From Pseudomonas borbori (GTDB taxonomy: Bacteria; Pseudomonadota; Gammaproteobacteria; Pseudomonadales; Pseudomonadaceae), in contig NZ_FOWX01000023.1 of the NCBI RefSeq assembly GCF_900115555.1, forward strand, positions 1 through 64,000: a stretch of DNA of 64,000 bases. Direction: 5' to 3'. Within the stretch, counting starts at the first letter, position 1. Each line of letters starts with the position of its first letter. The notes under the pieces are model-generated. The model ran no database searches and had not been told where the DNA came from. It saw only the letters and a program-made list of their open reading frames with translations. Positions 9,284 through 17,425 of this stretch are shown here, piece after piece. The translations under genes and the position numbers were made by a program.

Positions 9284-10490
9284 TCGTTTCTCACAGGACG
9301 ACGACGCGCGAATTCAGGCGCGTGTCAGCAGGTTGCAGAACTCTCACCGCGGCCGTCAGGGTTGGTTATTGATGGCTGTATTCATTGCTGTTGCCACCTT
9401 CGGTGTATGGGCTTCGCTGTTTCGTATTGATGAGGTCGCTCGTGCCACTGGCGAGGTGATCGCCAGCAGCCGGGTGCAGATTATTCAGTCTGTGGATGGT
9501 GGGGTTCTGGAGCAGTTATTGGTCAAAGAAGGCGACAGGGTGGCGCCTGGTCAGCTGCTTGCGCTCATGGAACAGACTCGGCTCGGGGCGTCGGTAGGTG
9601 AAGTAGAAACCCGTTTATTTGCTCTTCAGGCCAGGGCTACCCGGTTGCGGGCTGAAGTCATTGGAGAGCGTCAACTTGTCTTTCAGGCTGACCTGCTTGA
9701 GCGGTCTCCGGAAACGGCACGTGTCGAGGAGGCGTTATTCAAGCAGCGCCAACTGGGTCTGGAGGAAGAACTACGCACCATGCGTGTGGCGGTTTCCCTG
9801 GCGCAGAAGGAGTTAAGACTGGTTGAGCAGCTTTACTCGAACGGTGATGCCAGTGGCTCTGAGTTGCTGCGCGTGCAGCGTGGGCTCAATGAAGCTGAAG
9901 CCCGATTGGTGAATCGGCGTAACAAGTTTCTTGAGGATGCCAGGCTTGAGCTGGTCAAGGCTGAGGATGATATTGCGCAGAATGGGCAAACGCTGACCCT
10001 TCGTAAGCAGCAGCAGCAGGACAGCGTGTTTACCGCAATGGTGCCGGGCATCGTCAAGAATATTCGTGTAACCACGGTTGGCGGGGTGCTACGGCCGGGC
10101 GAAGAGCTGATGCAGATTATTCCGGTCGATGATGAGTTGATGATTGAGGCCAAGGTGAGTACCGCCGATATTGCCCGCGTTGTACCGGGCCTGGAGGCGA
10201 CTGTTCGTTTCGATACCTTTGACTACACCATATTTGGCGGCGTCAAAGGCGAGGTCGCTTATGTCAGCGCCGATAGCCTGAAGGAAGAAACCAATCGCGG
10301 CATGGATATCTATTACCGCGTGCGGGTCAAGCCTGCCAGCCATCCGGTTACCTCAACAACCGGCAGGGTGCTGGAAGTGCTGCCAGGGATGACGGCTCAG
10401 GTCGATATCCGCACCGGCGAGCGTACGGTGATGGACTATTTGCTCAAGCCTTTGCGTAAAACCCTGAGTGAGTCGTTCGGTGAACGGTAG
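9273..10490 (+). CDS. HlyD-family membrane fusion protein of type I secretion
   Basis: 405 residues from the ATG at 9273. That start has a strong AAAGGAGGG Shine-Dalgarno about 8 bases upstream, and translation from earlier in-frame codons only reads antiparallel transporter sequence. A single N-terminal membrane segment (LLMAVFIAVATFGVWASLF, about residues 32-50) is followed by a lipoyl/barrel-sandwich half (GEVIASSRVQIIQS), a coiled-coil hairpin and a C-terminal beta-barrel typical of HlyD/LapC. It bridges the ABC transporter and the TolC-like channel. It overlaps the transporter gene upstream and the APS kinase start downstream, indicating one transcript. Confidence 0.92.
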   Translation: MWSDRFSQDDDARIQARVSRLQNSHRGRQGWLLMAVFIAVATFGVWASLFRIDEVARATGEVIASSRVQIIQSVDGGVLEQLLVKEGDRVAPGQLLALMEQTRLGASVGEVETRLFALQARATRLRAEVIGERQLVFQADLLERSPETARVEEALFKQRQLGLEEELRTMRVAVSLAQKELRLVEQLYSNGDASGSELLRVQRGLNEAEARLVNRRNKFLEDARLELVKAEDDIAQNGQTLTLRKQQQQDSVFTAMVPGIVKNIRVTTVGGVLRPGEELMQIIPVDDELMIEAKVSTADIARVVPGLEATVRFDTFDYTIFGGVKGEVAYVSADSLKEETNRGMDIYYRVRVKPASHPVTSTTGRVLEVLPGMTAQVDIRTGERTVMDYLLKPLRKTLSESFGER

Positions 10491-11067
10491 TTCTACCTTG
10501 GTTTGTCGCCAGGATAGCCGGGTTAGCCGAGAGCAGCGGGAGTTGCTCAACGTTCAGCGTGGTCAGGTGCTCTGGCTTACGGGGCTGTCAGGCGCGGGGA
10601 AGTCCACGCTGGCTTATGCTCTGGAAGCACGGTTGTATCTTCTGGGGCGGCGCTGCGTAGTGCTTGACGGAGACAACCTGCGAGGTGGCTTGTGCGCTGA
10701 TCTGGGCTTTACGCCTGAAGGGCGCCATGAAAACCTGCGACGCGCTGCCGAAGTTGCCAAGCTGTTTGTCGAGTCAGGGGTGATTTGCATAGCCGCTTTC
10801 ATCTCTCCAACCTGCCTTGATCGGGCAATGGTTCGAGAGATCGTCGGCCCAGACGATTTCTCCGAGGTTTATCTGAATTGTTCTTTGCAGGCCTGTGAAG
10901 CCCGTGATGTAAAGGGACTTTACCAGCGGGCCAGGGCGGGAGAGATTTCAGACTTTACGGGAATTACTTCTCCATACGAGCCGCCGTTACGACCAACGCT
11001 AACACTGATGACTGAGTGTTTGTCGATCGAGGATTGTGTGCAGCGGCTAATTGAGTGCCTTGGTTAA
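10468..11067 (+). CDS. cysC: Adenylyl-sulfate (APS) kinase, stand-alone CysC
   Basis: 199 residues from a GTG at 10468; a second in-frame GTG at 10480 is also possible. Walker A GLSGAGKST, DGDNLRGGL and the AFISP segment are the hallmarks of APS kinase, which phosphorylates APS to PAPS. The start lies inside the end of the HlyD gene (23 bp overlap), so it belongs to the secretion operon. In Pseudomonas, PAPS for assimilation usually comes from a fused CysNC. A separate CysC at the end of an operon that starts with a sulfotransferase suggests a dedicated PAPS supply. No ATP sulfurylase gene is present in the window. Confidence 0.9.
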   Translation: MSRSVNGSSTLVCRQDSRVSREQRELLNVQRGQVLWLTGLSGAGKSTLAYALEARLYLLGRRCVVLDGDNLRGGLCADLGFTPEGRHENLRRAAEVAKLFVESGVICIAAFISPTCLDRAMVREIVGPDDFSEVYLNCSLQACEARDVKGLYQRARAGEISDFTGITSPYEPPLRPTLTLMTECLSIEDCVQRLIECLG

Positions 11068-11229
11068 TGGGTTGCTGATGGCTCCGACTTTCTGCCGGAG
11101 ACAACAGGATCCGATCAAGGCCGTCCCCATCGATTTGATTGCTACTGCGTCGATGCGCTACTCAGCCCAGCTTTTGATCTAGTAATGAACACCTGAGCTT
11201 CAAGATCCTTGCCTTCCGTGTGATGCAGG

Positions 11230-11461
11230 ATCGAACAGCCCATCGATGCCAGCGCGCCTTTATTGGTGCAGCTTTTCGCGCGCACGGGTATTTTCATGGT
11301 GCTGTCCTTCGCCACCCTGATCGCTTATGCCATGGTGTGCAGCACGGGCCAGAAATCTGCTGGCGCAGGCTGCTTTCGCCAAATGGCCGAACTGCGCGGT
11401 AGGCGCGGTATTCATCTCGTTCGGCGCCGCGCTGTTAGCCCTGCGCCGGCCTGCAGCCTGA
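11230..11461 (+). pseudogene. LysE/RhtB exporter remnant (C-terminal fragment, frameshifted)
   Basis: From 11230 one frame reads IEQPIDASAPLLVQLF and then FMVLSFATLIAYAMV, typical of the penultimate helix of LysE/RhtB proteins. After about 11340 the similarity moves to another frame, reading AVGAVFISFGAALLALRR before a stop at 11459-11461. No N-terminal part is found upstream. It is a decayed 3' fragment lying directly before an intact LysE-family gene. Confidence 0.7.
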
Positions 11462-11531
11462 GCGGCCAGCGCGTCGCAGCTATCTCAGGCGCACGGCAAT
11501 CGAGCCCAGCGCCGACGACAAGGAGTCATCG

Positions 11532-12143
11532 ATGCAACTCTACCTGCTGTTTCTGCTGATGGCCGCCGCCACCGTGGCCAGCCCCGGCCCTGGGGTGGTC
11601 ATGACCCTGAGCAATGCCCTGCGCTACGGCTTGCGCGGCACCTTTGGCGGCATTCTCGGCATCGCCTTCGGCGCCTTGGTGGTCGCGGCGATTTCGGCTA
11701 CCAGCCTGGGGGTGTTGCTCGCCACTTCGGCGCAGGCCTTTACCCTGCTCAAGTTCATCGGCGCGGCCTACCTGGTTTACCTGGGCATTCGCCTGTGGCG
11801 GGCGCCGCCGTTCGACTTCTCCACGCAAGCGACGCCCAGCGCGAGCTTCCCCCGGCGCTTCGTCGAGGGGCTGTCGTTGCAGTTGACCAACCCCAAGGCG
11901 GTGTTTTTCTTCCTGTCGATCTTTCCGCAATTCATCGACCCGGCACGCGACTATTCGCTGCAGTTCGCCACCCTGGTGCTGACGTACAGTGCGCTGGTGG
12001 TGTGCATTCACTGCACCTATGCGCGGTTTGCGCGGCGGGCAAAGGCCTGGCTGACCTCGCCACGTGGCGGGCGCATCGTCAATAAAACCGCTGGGGTGAC
12101 CTTTATCGGCTTCGGCGCGGCATTGGCTTCGGCGAGCCGCTGA
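11532..12143 (+). CDS. LysE/RhtB-family amino acid exporter
   Basis: 203 residues, about the usual family length, with five to six hydrophobic helices. The family signature SPGPGVVMTLSNALRYG lies near residue 18 and NPKAVFFFLSIFPQFID near 117. Such proteins export amino acids or their derivatives across the inner membrane; the substrate here cannot be told. The start has AAGGAG about 9 bases upstream. The C-terminus (GVTFIGFGAALA) parallels the decayed fragment just upstream, so a tandem pair of exporters may once have existed. Confidence 0.88.
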   Translation: MQLYLLFLLMAAATVASPGPGVVMTLSNALRYGLRGTFGGILGIAFGALVVAAISATSLGVLLATSAQAFTLLKFIGAAYLVYLGIRLWRAPPFDFSTQATPSASFPRRFVEGLSLQLTNPKAVFFFLSIFPQFIDPARDYSLQFATLVLTYSALVVCIHCTYARFARRAKAWLTSPRGGRIVNKTAGVTFIGFGAALASASR

Positions 12144-12346
12144 CAGGTCGTTGGGGATGAATCCAGATGGTAAGTCTGCTCCCTTATCCCCCTGGCAAAG
12201 GACATGCAGGACGCATCCACATGGATGCGTGCAGAGCTGAGACGTAGAGCTGATTGTCGGCGCGGTGCGAGTAAGGTTGGCCAGCTTTTGACGCCAGGCG
12301 GCGGTTGACGCAATGACGCAGCTGCCTATAATTGGCAGCAACACGG

Positions 12347-12396
12347 CCCCTGTCGGTTGATGCGCTTCGGTGCTGAGATTGCTCAGGGGTTTTTTA
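12347..12396 (+). terminator. Possible terminator after the LysE-family gene
   Basis: CCCCTG at 12347-12352 pairs with CAGGGG at 12384-12389 and is followed directly by a run of T. The loop is long (about 31 bases), so this is a weak call. Confidence 0.35.
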
Positions 12397-12407
12397 TTGC
12401 CTGCGAT

Positions 12408-13415
12408 TTACCAGTCCCGGGCCTTCCAGCCATCGTCCACGCCCATCCGATCTAGGCCAAGATTCAGGTGTGTCAGGTCTGGAAAGTCATTTTCCAGCAA
12501 CGCTTTCAGTCGTGCTCCCCAGCTTGATGAGGGATTGATGATCTTCATCAGGTGTTGAGTCATGCACAGCAGCATGAACGGACGAGCCTGCCGCTGAGGG
12601 TCGTTATGAAACGCAGCCAGTGACGGTGCTTGAGCTACTGGCGGCAGTTTCGGCTGGTCAACGATGTTGCGATTCCAAAGCCGGCTGTGGTGTGCGCATA
12701 CGTTGCGCAAGTAGTTCAGGCTACGTAGCCAGCTGGCAAAGATACGGCCATTGCTGATGTTGTACTGCGTTGAAATGGCGTCCTGATCAGCTTCGGTCAT
12801 GCCATCGAATAGCGTCGACAGAGTGCCGAAGTCCCAAACCTCGCACGCTACCCAAACGGCCAAGGGCAGGCCGTACTTGTCTTTGTTATGGCGTATGAAA
12901 TCTTCCTTGGAGCGGTTGATCAGCGTCGCATGCTTGCTCAGCCAGCCATGATGTTTGGTCAAGCCTGTTTTGCCATCCAGCTTGCTGGAGAAGCTTTCGT
13001 GAAACAGCTCTGGTTGCAGGTAAGCGAACTTATGGTGCTTACCCAGGCCATGAGAGATGTCGACGCGCAGGGCGATTTCAATACGCTCCAGTGCGTCCAG
13101 CACGAGCAGCCGCAGTTTCTTATCGAACACGTACAGATCGACAGCGTTCTGGAAGGTCGTTCCTGGGCGGAAGTCGTCGAGCGGTAGCCGGTCTTGTTTG
13201 ACCTTTTTGGGTTTTTTCCCGCTATGCGGATCGAGCGGACAGCAGAGCTCTGTTCGCTCGCGGAAGGCAAACCAATAACCGCTCAGCCGGTAATAGCCGA
13301 TGCGCTCCAGGTAATCCAATGCCTTGGCATTGTCCGTGGCGGTCATACCGCGAGCGGTTAGCTGGTCGAGCTGTTCCTGGTAGCTTTTCCAGGGTTTTGG
13401 ATAGCCTGGCATCAT
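12408..13415 (-). CDS. Abi_2 (AbiD/AbiF-like) abortive infection protein
   Basis: 335 residues. The N-terminal pattern KPWKSYQEQLDQLTARGM followed by YLERIGYYRLSGYWFAFR is diagnostic of the Abi_2 family, together with the central VYVFDKKLRLLVLDALERIE-like stretch and a C-terminal RNxCAHHSRLWNR motif. Family members such as lactococcal AbiD/AbiF abort phage infection, and many contain a HEPN-like RNxxxH core as seen here. It is the last gene of a minus-strand hsdR-hsdM-hsdS-abi run, 57 bp after hsdS, and probably backs up the restriction system. The ATG chosen is the first of two tandem ATGs and overlaps a 7-codon leader ORF. Confidence 0.85.
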   Translation of the reverse strand: MMPGYPKPWKSYQEQLDQLTARGMTATDNAKALDYLERIGYYRLSGYWFAFRERTELCCPLDPHSGKKPKKVKQDRLPLDDFRPGTTFQNAVDLYVFDKKLRLLVLDALERIEIALRVDISHGLGKHHKFAYLQPELFHESFSSKLDGKTGLTKHHGWLSKHATLINRSKEDFIRHNKDKYGLPLAVWVACEVWDFGTLSTLFDGMTEADQDAISTQYNISNGRIFASWLRSLNYLRNVCAHHSRLWNRNIVDQPKLPPVAQAPSLAAFHNDPQRQARPFMLLCMTQHLMKIINPSSSWGARLKALLENDFPDLTHLNLGLDRMGVDDGWKARDW

Positions 13416-13435
13416 TTGAGAATGACCTTGGGCAT
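13412..13435 (-). other. Possible 7-codon leader ORF coupled to the Abi gene
   Basis: Reading on the minus strand, a good Shine-Dalgarno (AAGGAG) precedes an ATG at 13435 that encodes MPKVILK and then stops. The TGA overlaps the Abi start in an ATGA arrangement. The Abi start itself has no good ribosome site, so translation may depend on termination of this leader. Alternatively the gene begins with a frameshift relative to relatives. Confidence 0.4.
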
Positions 13436-13472
13436 CTGCAGTGTTCTCCTTGCCTTCCAGAGTGCCATTTGA

Positions 13473-15764
13473 TTACTCGAAGCCTGGCAAGGTGAGCATG
13501 CCGCCAGTGGTGCGGTTGCCAAAGCCTGTTGGAATAAGGGCCTCGTGCTTTTTCATTTCGGCGAGTACCGCCAACCATTCGGCTTTGCTGAAGCGCAGCT
13601 TGGTGTCATTCCAGCGGTGCATGACTTCGGCCACGATGGCTTCATCGGTGACCGGGCGGCCTTCGAGGATAAAGTCGTTCCAGGCGGCGTAGAGTGTCAC
13701 GGTCTTTTCGCAACGGTCCGTATCCCAGTCCCGCATCAGCTCGATGACCCGTTCAATGGTGGCACGCTCAGCAGCCGGCCAGGTGCTTTCATACACTTGC
13801 CGATGCTGGCCTGCATCGGAAAGGGGGTGGTAGGCATAGCCAACGGTCTCGCGCTCGATGCGCTCGTACCACTGGCGGTTTTGCAGCTCGCCTTCGATCT
13901 GCTTCATCAGCTGGCGATCATGGGGGCCGGCGGCGTCGCGCAGGTAGTCACCTTGGATCGCGGCGAGCCTGGCCGCATGTTCGGCCAGGTAAATCACCTT
14001 CTGCAGCTTGCGCTGGCCAAAGGTGCGTTGGCCATGCAGCCGATGAGTGATTTCGGCGGCGAGCAGGGTGCGAGCGACCTGCCGATCCGAGACAACTGGT
14101 GCCTGCTGGCTATCATCGGCAAGGGCGCGCTCGACCAGGGTGCTGGCCAGTTGCTCGTTGAGTTGGCGGGCCTGGGTTAGGCGGGTTTTCAGTTGGTCGC
14201 AGAGAGCCATCAGTTGATCGACTTTGGCGACGATGCGGTGTTGCTCCGCCACTGGCGGAATAGGAATAGGGAGCAGCCGTAAAGCGCCTAGGTTAAGCCC
14301 CTTATATGCAATTCCTCGAAGCTGCTGATTTATTCTCTGCCAAAAATAACTAGACTGCATTGCTATCGACAGGTATTGGGCATTCAAATTTGGACTACGC
14401 GGAACAACAGCAACTTCTCTTGCGACGTTGTAGCCCGCAAGTTTTTTGTCCACGACCGCCACGCCGCCCAATGTCCCACGGATATTAATAAGTATCTCTC
14501 CACCTCGAAGGCGTGTCCGGATATAGTCCCGCTCTATATCATGCGCTACTTTTCTGACGCCTCGTAAATCTATATATCCAGGTTTGACATCGCTACATCT
14601 AAGGGTGGGCACTCCACCCTGTTTTGGCTCAGTTCCAAGCTTAATAACCCCGTATGAGATATCCCGTCCCTCTTCGAGAAGATTGCAGAGGTTTATCCAG
14701 TACCATTGGGATGGAACTGAATATGGCGTGACTTTTTCATCGACTAGCTTTGGCGCTTTAGCCCCAAAGCTATGGAGGTTTGGTAAGCCCTCACTGAGAT
14801 CTTGCGGTACCAGCTTGCCCATCACGGCCAGTTGCAGCAGGGTTTGTTTGAGGGCGTCGATGCTGAGTTCGGTGGTGAACAGGGTGTGGAAGTGTTCGGC
14901 CAGACGCTGCCAGTTGGTGGAGAAATCGGTGGCGTCGCTGGCTTGGGTCAGGCTGTCGAGCAGCACTTGCACCAGTTGGGCGTGGGCGCTTTCGGCGTCG
15001 GCCTGCCGGGCTTCCAGGCGGTCGCACAGGGCCATCAGCTCATCGACTTTGGCGACGATGCGGTGTTGTTCGTTGAGGCCAGGTAGCGGAAGGGGGATAG
15101 CTTCCCACTTTCCTTTATTTAGAATCGCAATGGTTGTACTAGATGACTCGCTCCAGGCTTTGCCTTGGAAGTATTCGGATCGTGCGGCAACCCGCAGATA
15201 CTGCGGGAGACCTTTATAAAGAGTTGCCGAGTTGATTTGCTGATTGAAGGAACAGTCCCGTTCAATCAGGTTGCACTTACCAATTGTGCCGATACAAACC
15301 ATCAGAAGGGAGCCGGCTTTTGCTATTCGGCCACTTTGAGATGCCCCCAAAGACGACAAGCCCTCGCCGCTATAGTCAACTTGATCGGGATAGATGTCGC
15401 CGGGTTTTATAAATGGCACGTCCGAGCCGAATAGTTCGGATTGGCTCTTGCTCGGCGTTGTACCTGTTTGAGTGAGGCAAATATCACCAAGTCGAGTCCA
15501 CATCCATCCGGCAGGTAGCTCAAACGGCTTTTCATCGTCCGACACTTCTGCCGGCGGCTTCTGCTTCCTGATTTTGCCCTCAGCCACCCACCGCGCCTTT
15601 TCGTCGGCAATCCGCCTCAACAACTCACTGGCCGGCTCATCATTCGGATCTTGCGCCACCAACTTGCCGCGCACCGCCAGTTCCAGAATCAGCTCACGCA
15701 GCTTCTTGATGCCATTGGGCGCGCCGGCCAGCAGCGGCAGGTTATCGGTGAGCAACGCCGTCAT
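13473..15764 (-). CDS. hsdS: Type I restriction-modification specificity subunit HsdS with extra C-terminal domain
   Basis: 763 residues, well above the usual 400-600. Two target-recognition domains (about 90-230 and 345-500) are each followed by the conserved spacer EQHRIVAKVD(E/Q)LMALCD. The second spacer is followed by ~200 extra residues (about 560-763). That tail contains KLQKVIYLAEH and AAGPHDRQLMKQIEGEL, which recall the Panacea/SocA-type (DUF4065) fold, and then a helical segment with AAWNDFILEGRPVTDEAI. HsdS directs HsdM/HsdR to a bipartite DNA site. The recognition domains are visibly more AT-rich than the spacers, as usual for exchanged HsdS parts. The gene overlaps hsdM by 4 bp (ATGA). 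Confidence 0.9.
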   Translation of the reverse strand: MTALLTDNLPLLAGAPNGIKKLRELILELAVRGKLVAQDPNDEPASELLRRIADEKARWVAEGKIRKQKPPAEVSDDEKPFELPAGWMWTRLGDICLTQTGTTPSKSQSELFGSDVPFIKPGDIYPDQVDYSGEGLSSLGASQSGRIAKAGSLLMVCIGTIGKCNLIERDCSFNQQINSATLYKGLPQYLRVAARSEYFQGKAWSESSSTTIAILNKGKWEAIPLPLPGLNEQHRIVAKVDELMALCDRLEARQADAESAHAQLVQVLLDSLTQASDATDFSTNWQRLAEHFHTLFTTELSIDALKQTLLQLAVMGKLVPQDLSEGLPNLHSFGAKAPKLVDEKVTPYSVPSQWYWINLCNLLEEGRDISYGVIKLGTEPKQGGVPTLRCSDVKPGYIDLRGVRKVAHDIERDYIRTRLRGGEILINIRGTLGGVAVVDKKLAGYNVAREVAVVPRSPNLNAQYLSIAMQSSYFWQRINQQLRGIAYKGLNLGALRLLPIPIPPVAEQHRIVAKVDQLMALCDQLKTRLTQARQLNEQLASTLVERALADDSQQAPVVSDRQVARTLLAAEITHRLHGQRTFGQRKLQKVIYLAEHAARLAAIQGDYLRDAAGPHDRQLMKQIEGELQNRQWYERIERETVGYAYHPLSDAGQHRQVYESTWPAAERATIERVIELMRDWDTDRCEKTVTLYAAWNDFILEGRPVTDEAIVAEVMHRWNDTKLRFSKAEWLAVLAEMKKHEALIPTGFGNRTTGGMLTLPGFE

Positions 15765-17230
15765 ACCTGGCGCTCCAAGGCTTCGGCCAATACCGCCTTA
15801 AGCTGATCACGCAGGTCGCTGATCTCGCCTTGCAGGCTGGCGTAGTTACGCAGCAGTTCGTCTGGGTCGTGGCTGATCTGCTCGCCGATATGCGGGTTTT
15901 TGCAGTCCAGGTTCCAGTTGCGCGCTTGCAAGTCCTCGATGCTGACCTTCCAGGCAGACTGGTTCTCCACCCGTGCGGCAAAGCCATCGGCCTCACTGCC
16001 CCACCAGTCTTGTTCCACGGCGAACTCTTCGATACGCATGGGGCGGGTCTTAGAGTAGTTCTTCACCCCGGCTGGGTACTGGTGTTCGTAGAACCACAAC
16101 TGTTTGGTCGGCGTGCCCTTGGTGAAGAACAGCAGGTTGGTCTTGATGCCGGTGTAGGGGTTGAACACGCCGTTGGGCAGGCGAACGATGGTGTGCAGGT
16201 TGCACTCGGTGAGCAGCTTTTCCTTGATGCGGCTCTTGATGCCTTCGCCAAACAGGAAGCCATCGGGCAGCACCACGGCGGCGCGGCCACCGTTTTTGAG
16301 CAGGTGCATGATCAGCACCAAAAACAAATCGGCAGTCTCGCGGGTGCGGAAGGAGGCGGGGAAGTTGGTCTCGATGCCGTCTTCTTCCATGCCACCGAAC
16401 GGCGGGTTGGCGACGATGCAGTGCACGCGCTCGCTCGGGCCCCAGCTGATCAGCGGTTTGCTCAGGGTGTTGTCGTGGCGGATCTGGCTGGGCACCTCGA
16501 TGCCGTGCAGGATCATGTTGGTGGTGGCCAGCAGGTGCGGCAGCGGCTTTTTCTCCACGCCGAAGATGCTGGCCTGCAGGGTGCGTTCGTCCTCGGCGGT
16601 TTTCACATAGCGGCTGCGCTTGTGCTCGATGGCGCAGGTGAGGAAGCCGCCGGTGCCGCAGGCCGGGTCCATGACCTTTTCTTCCAGCTTGGGGTCGACC
16701 ATGCGCACCATGAATTCGGTGACCGGGCGCGGGGTGTAGAACTCACCGGCGTTGCCGGCGTTCTGCAGGTCGCGCAGCAGCTGCTCGTAGAGGTTGCCGA
16801 ACTCGTGGCGTTCCTGGGCCTTGTTGAAGTCCACGCCTTGCTGAATCTTGTTGATCACCTGGCGCAGCAGCTGGCCGGATTTCATGTAGTTGTAGGCGTC
16901 TTCGAACACGCTGCGCACCACAAAGGCGGATGGCGTGTTGCTGAACTCGTGCAGGTTCTGCAACTGGGGGAACAGGTTGTTGTCGATAAAGCCCTTGAGG
17001 TCTTCGCCGGTCATGCCTTCCGGGTCGGCGGCCCAGGTGCGCCAGCGGCAGCTTTCGGGGATCGGCGACTTGTAGCTGTCGTCCATCAGCTCCCATTCCA
17101 GCTCGCGGTCATCGAAGATCTTGAGGAACAGCAGCCAGACCAACTGGCCGATGCGCTGGGCGTCGCCGTCGACGCCGACGTCTTTGCGCATGATGTCCTG
17201 GATGGATTTGATGGTGGAGCTGATCGACAT
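15761..17230 (-). CDS. hsdM: Type I restriction-modification methyltransferase HsdM
   Basis: 489 residues. An N-terminal helical HsdM domain is followed by an N6-adenine methyltransferase core with the SAM motif DPACGTGGFL (about residue 190) and catalytic motif NPPFGG (about 278). It methylates adenine in the site chosen by HsdS and forms the M2S enzyme. A 195 bp gap separates it from hsdR upstream. That gap contains GGTGCGCACGGCGCACCCTAC, a sequence resembling one at 46.2 kb. Confidence 0.95.
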   Translation of the reverse strand: MSISSTIKSIQDIMRKDVGVDGDAQRIGQLVWLLFLKIFDDRELEWELMDDSYKSPIPESCRWRTWAADPEGMTGEDLKGFIDNNLFPQLQNLHEFSNTPSAFVVRSVFEDAYNYMKSGQLLRQVINKIQQGVDFNKAQERHEFGNLYEQLLRDLQNAGNAGEFYTPRPVTEFMVRMVDPKLEEKVMDPACGTGGFLTCAIEHKRSRYVKTAEDERTLQASIFGVEKKPLPHLLATTNMILHGIEVPSQIRHDNTLSKPLISWGPSERVHCIVANPPFGGMEEDGIETNFPASFRTRETADLFLVLIMHLLKNGGRAAVVLPDGFLFGEGIKSRIKEKLLTECNLHTIVRLPNGVFNPYTGIKTNLLFFTKGTPTKQLWFYEHQYPAGVKNYSKTRPMRIEEFAVEQDWWGSEADGFAARVENQSAWKVSIEDLQARNWNLDCKNPHIGEQISHDPDELLRNYASLQGEISDLRDQLKAVLAEALERQV

Positions 17231-17425
17231 GACTAATTCTCGGCAGGTGCGGCAAAGCGGGGGATTGTAAAGGCTATGTAGCCGTTATGGGTTGCATGGG
17301 CGCCTGGGGAAGAATGGTATTGCTTGAGGCTGCAATCGGTAGGGTGACGCGGGGCCGCCCAGGCCATGCGCACCACGAATCTACAGCTGGCCCTGGTGCG
17401 CACGGCGCACCCTACAAGCGCTCAG

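Noticed and set aside
12301..12400. Structured segment considered as a tRNA or small RNA
   Set aside because: No cloverleaf or T-loop consensus; only a weak long-loop hairpin with T tract, kept as a possible terminator.
13473..15764. HsdS considered as two separate genes
   Set aside because: The frame is continuous through both recognition domains, spacers and the C-terminal domain; no internal stop.
15830..17236. Plus-strand ORF of 468 codons opposite hsdM
   Set aside because: Antisense of the methylase gene, which has intact catalytic motifs; the antisense protein has no recognisable features.
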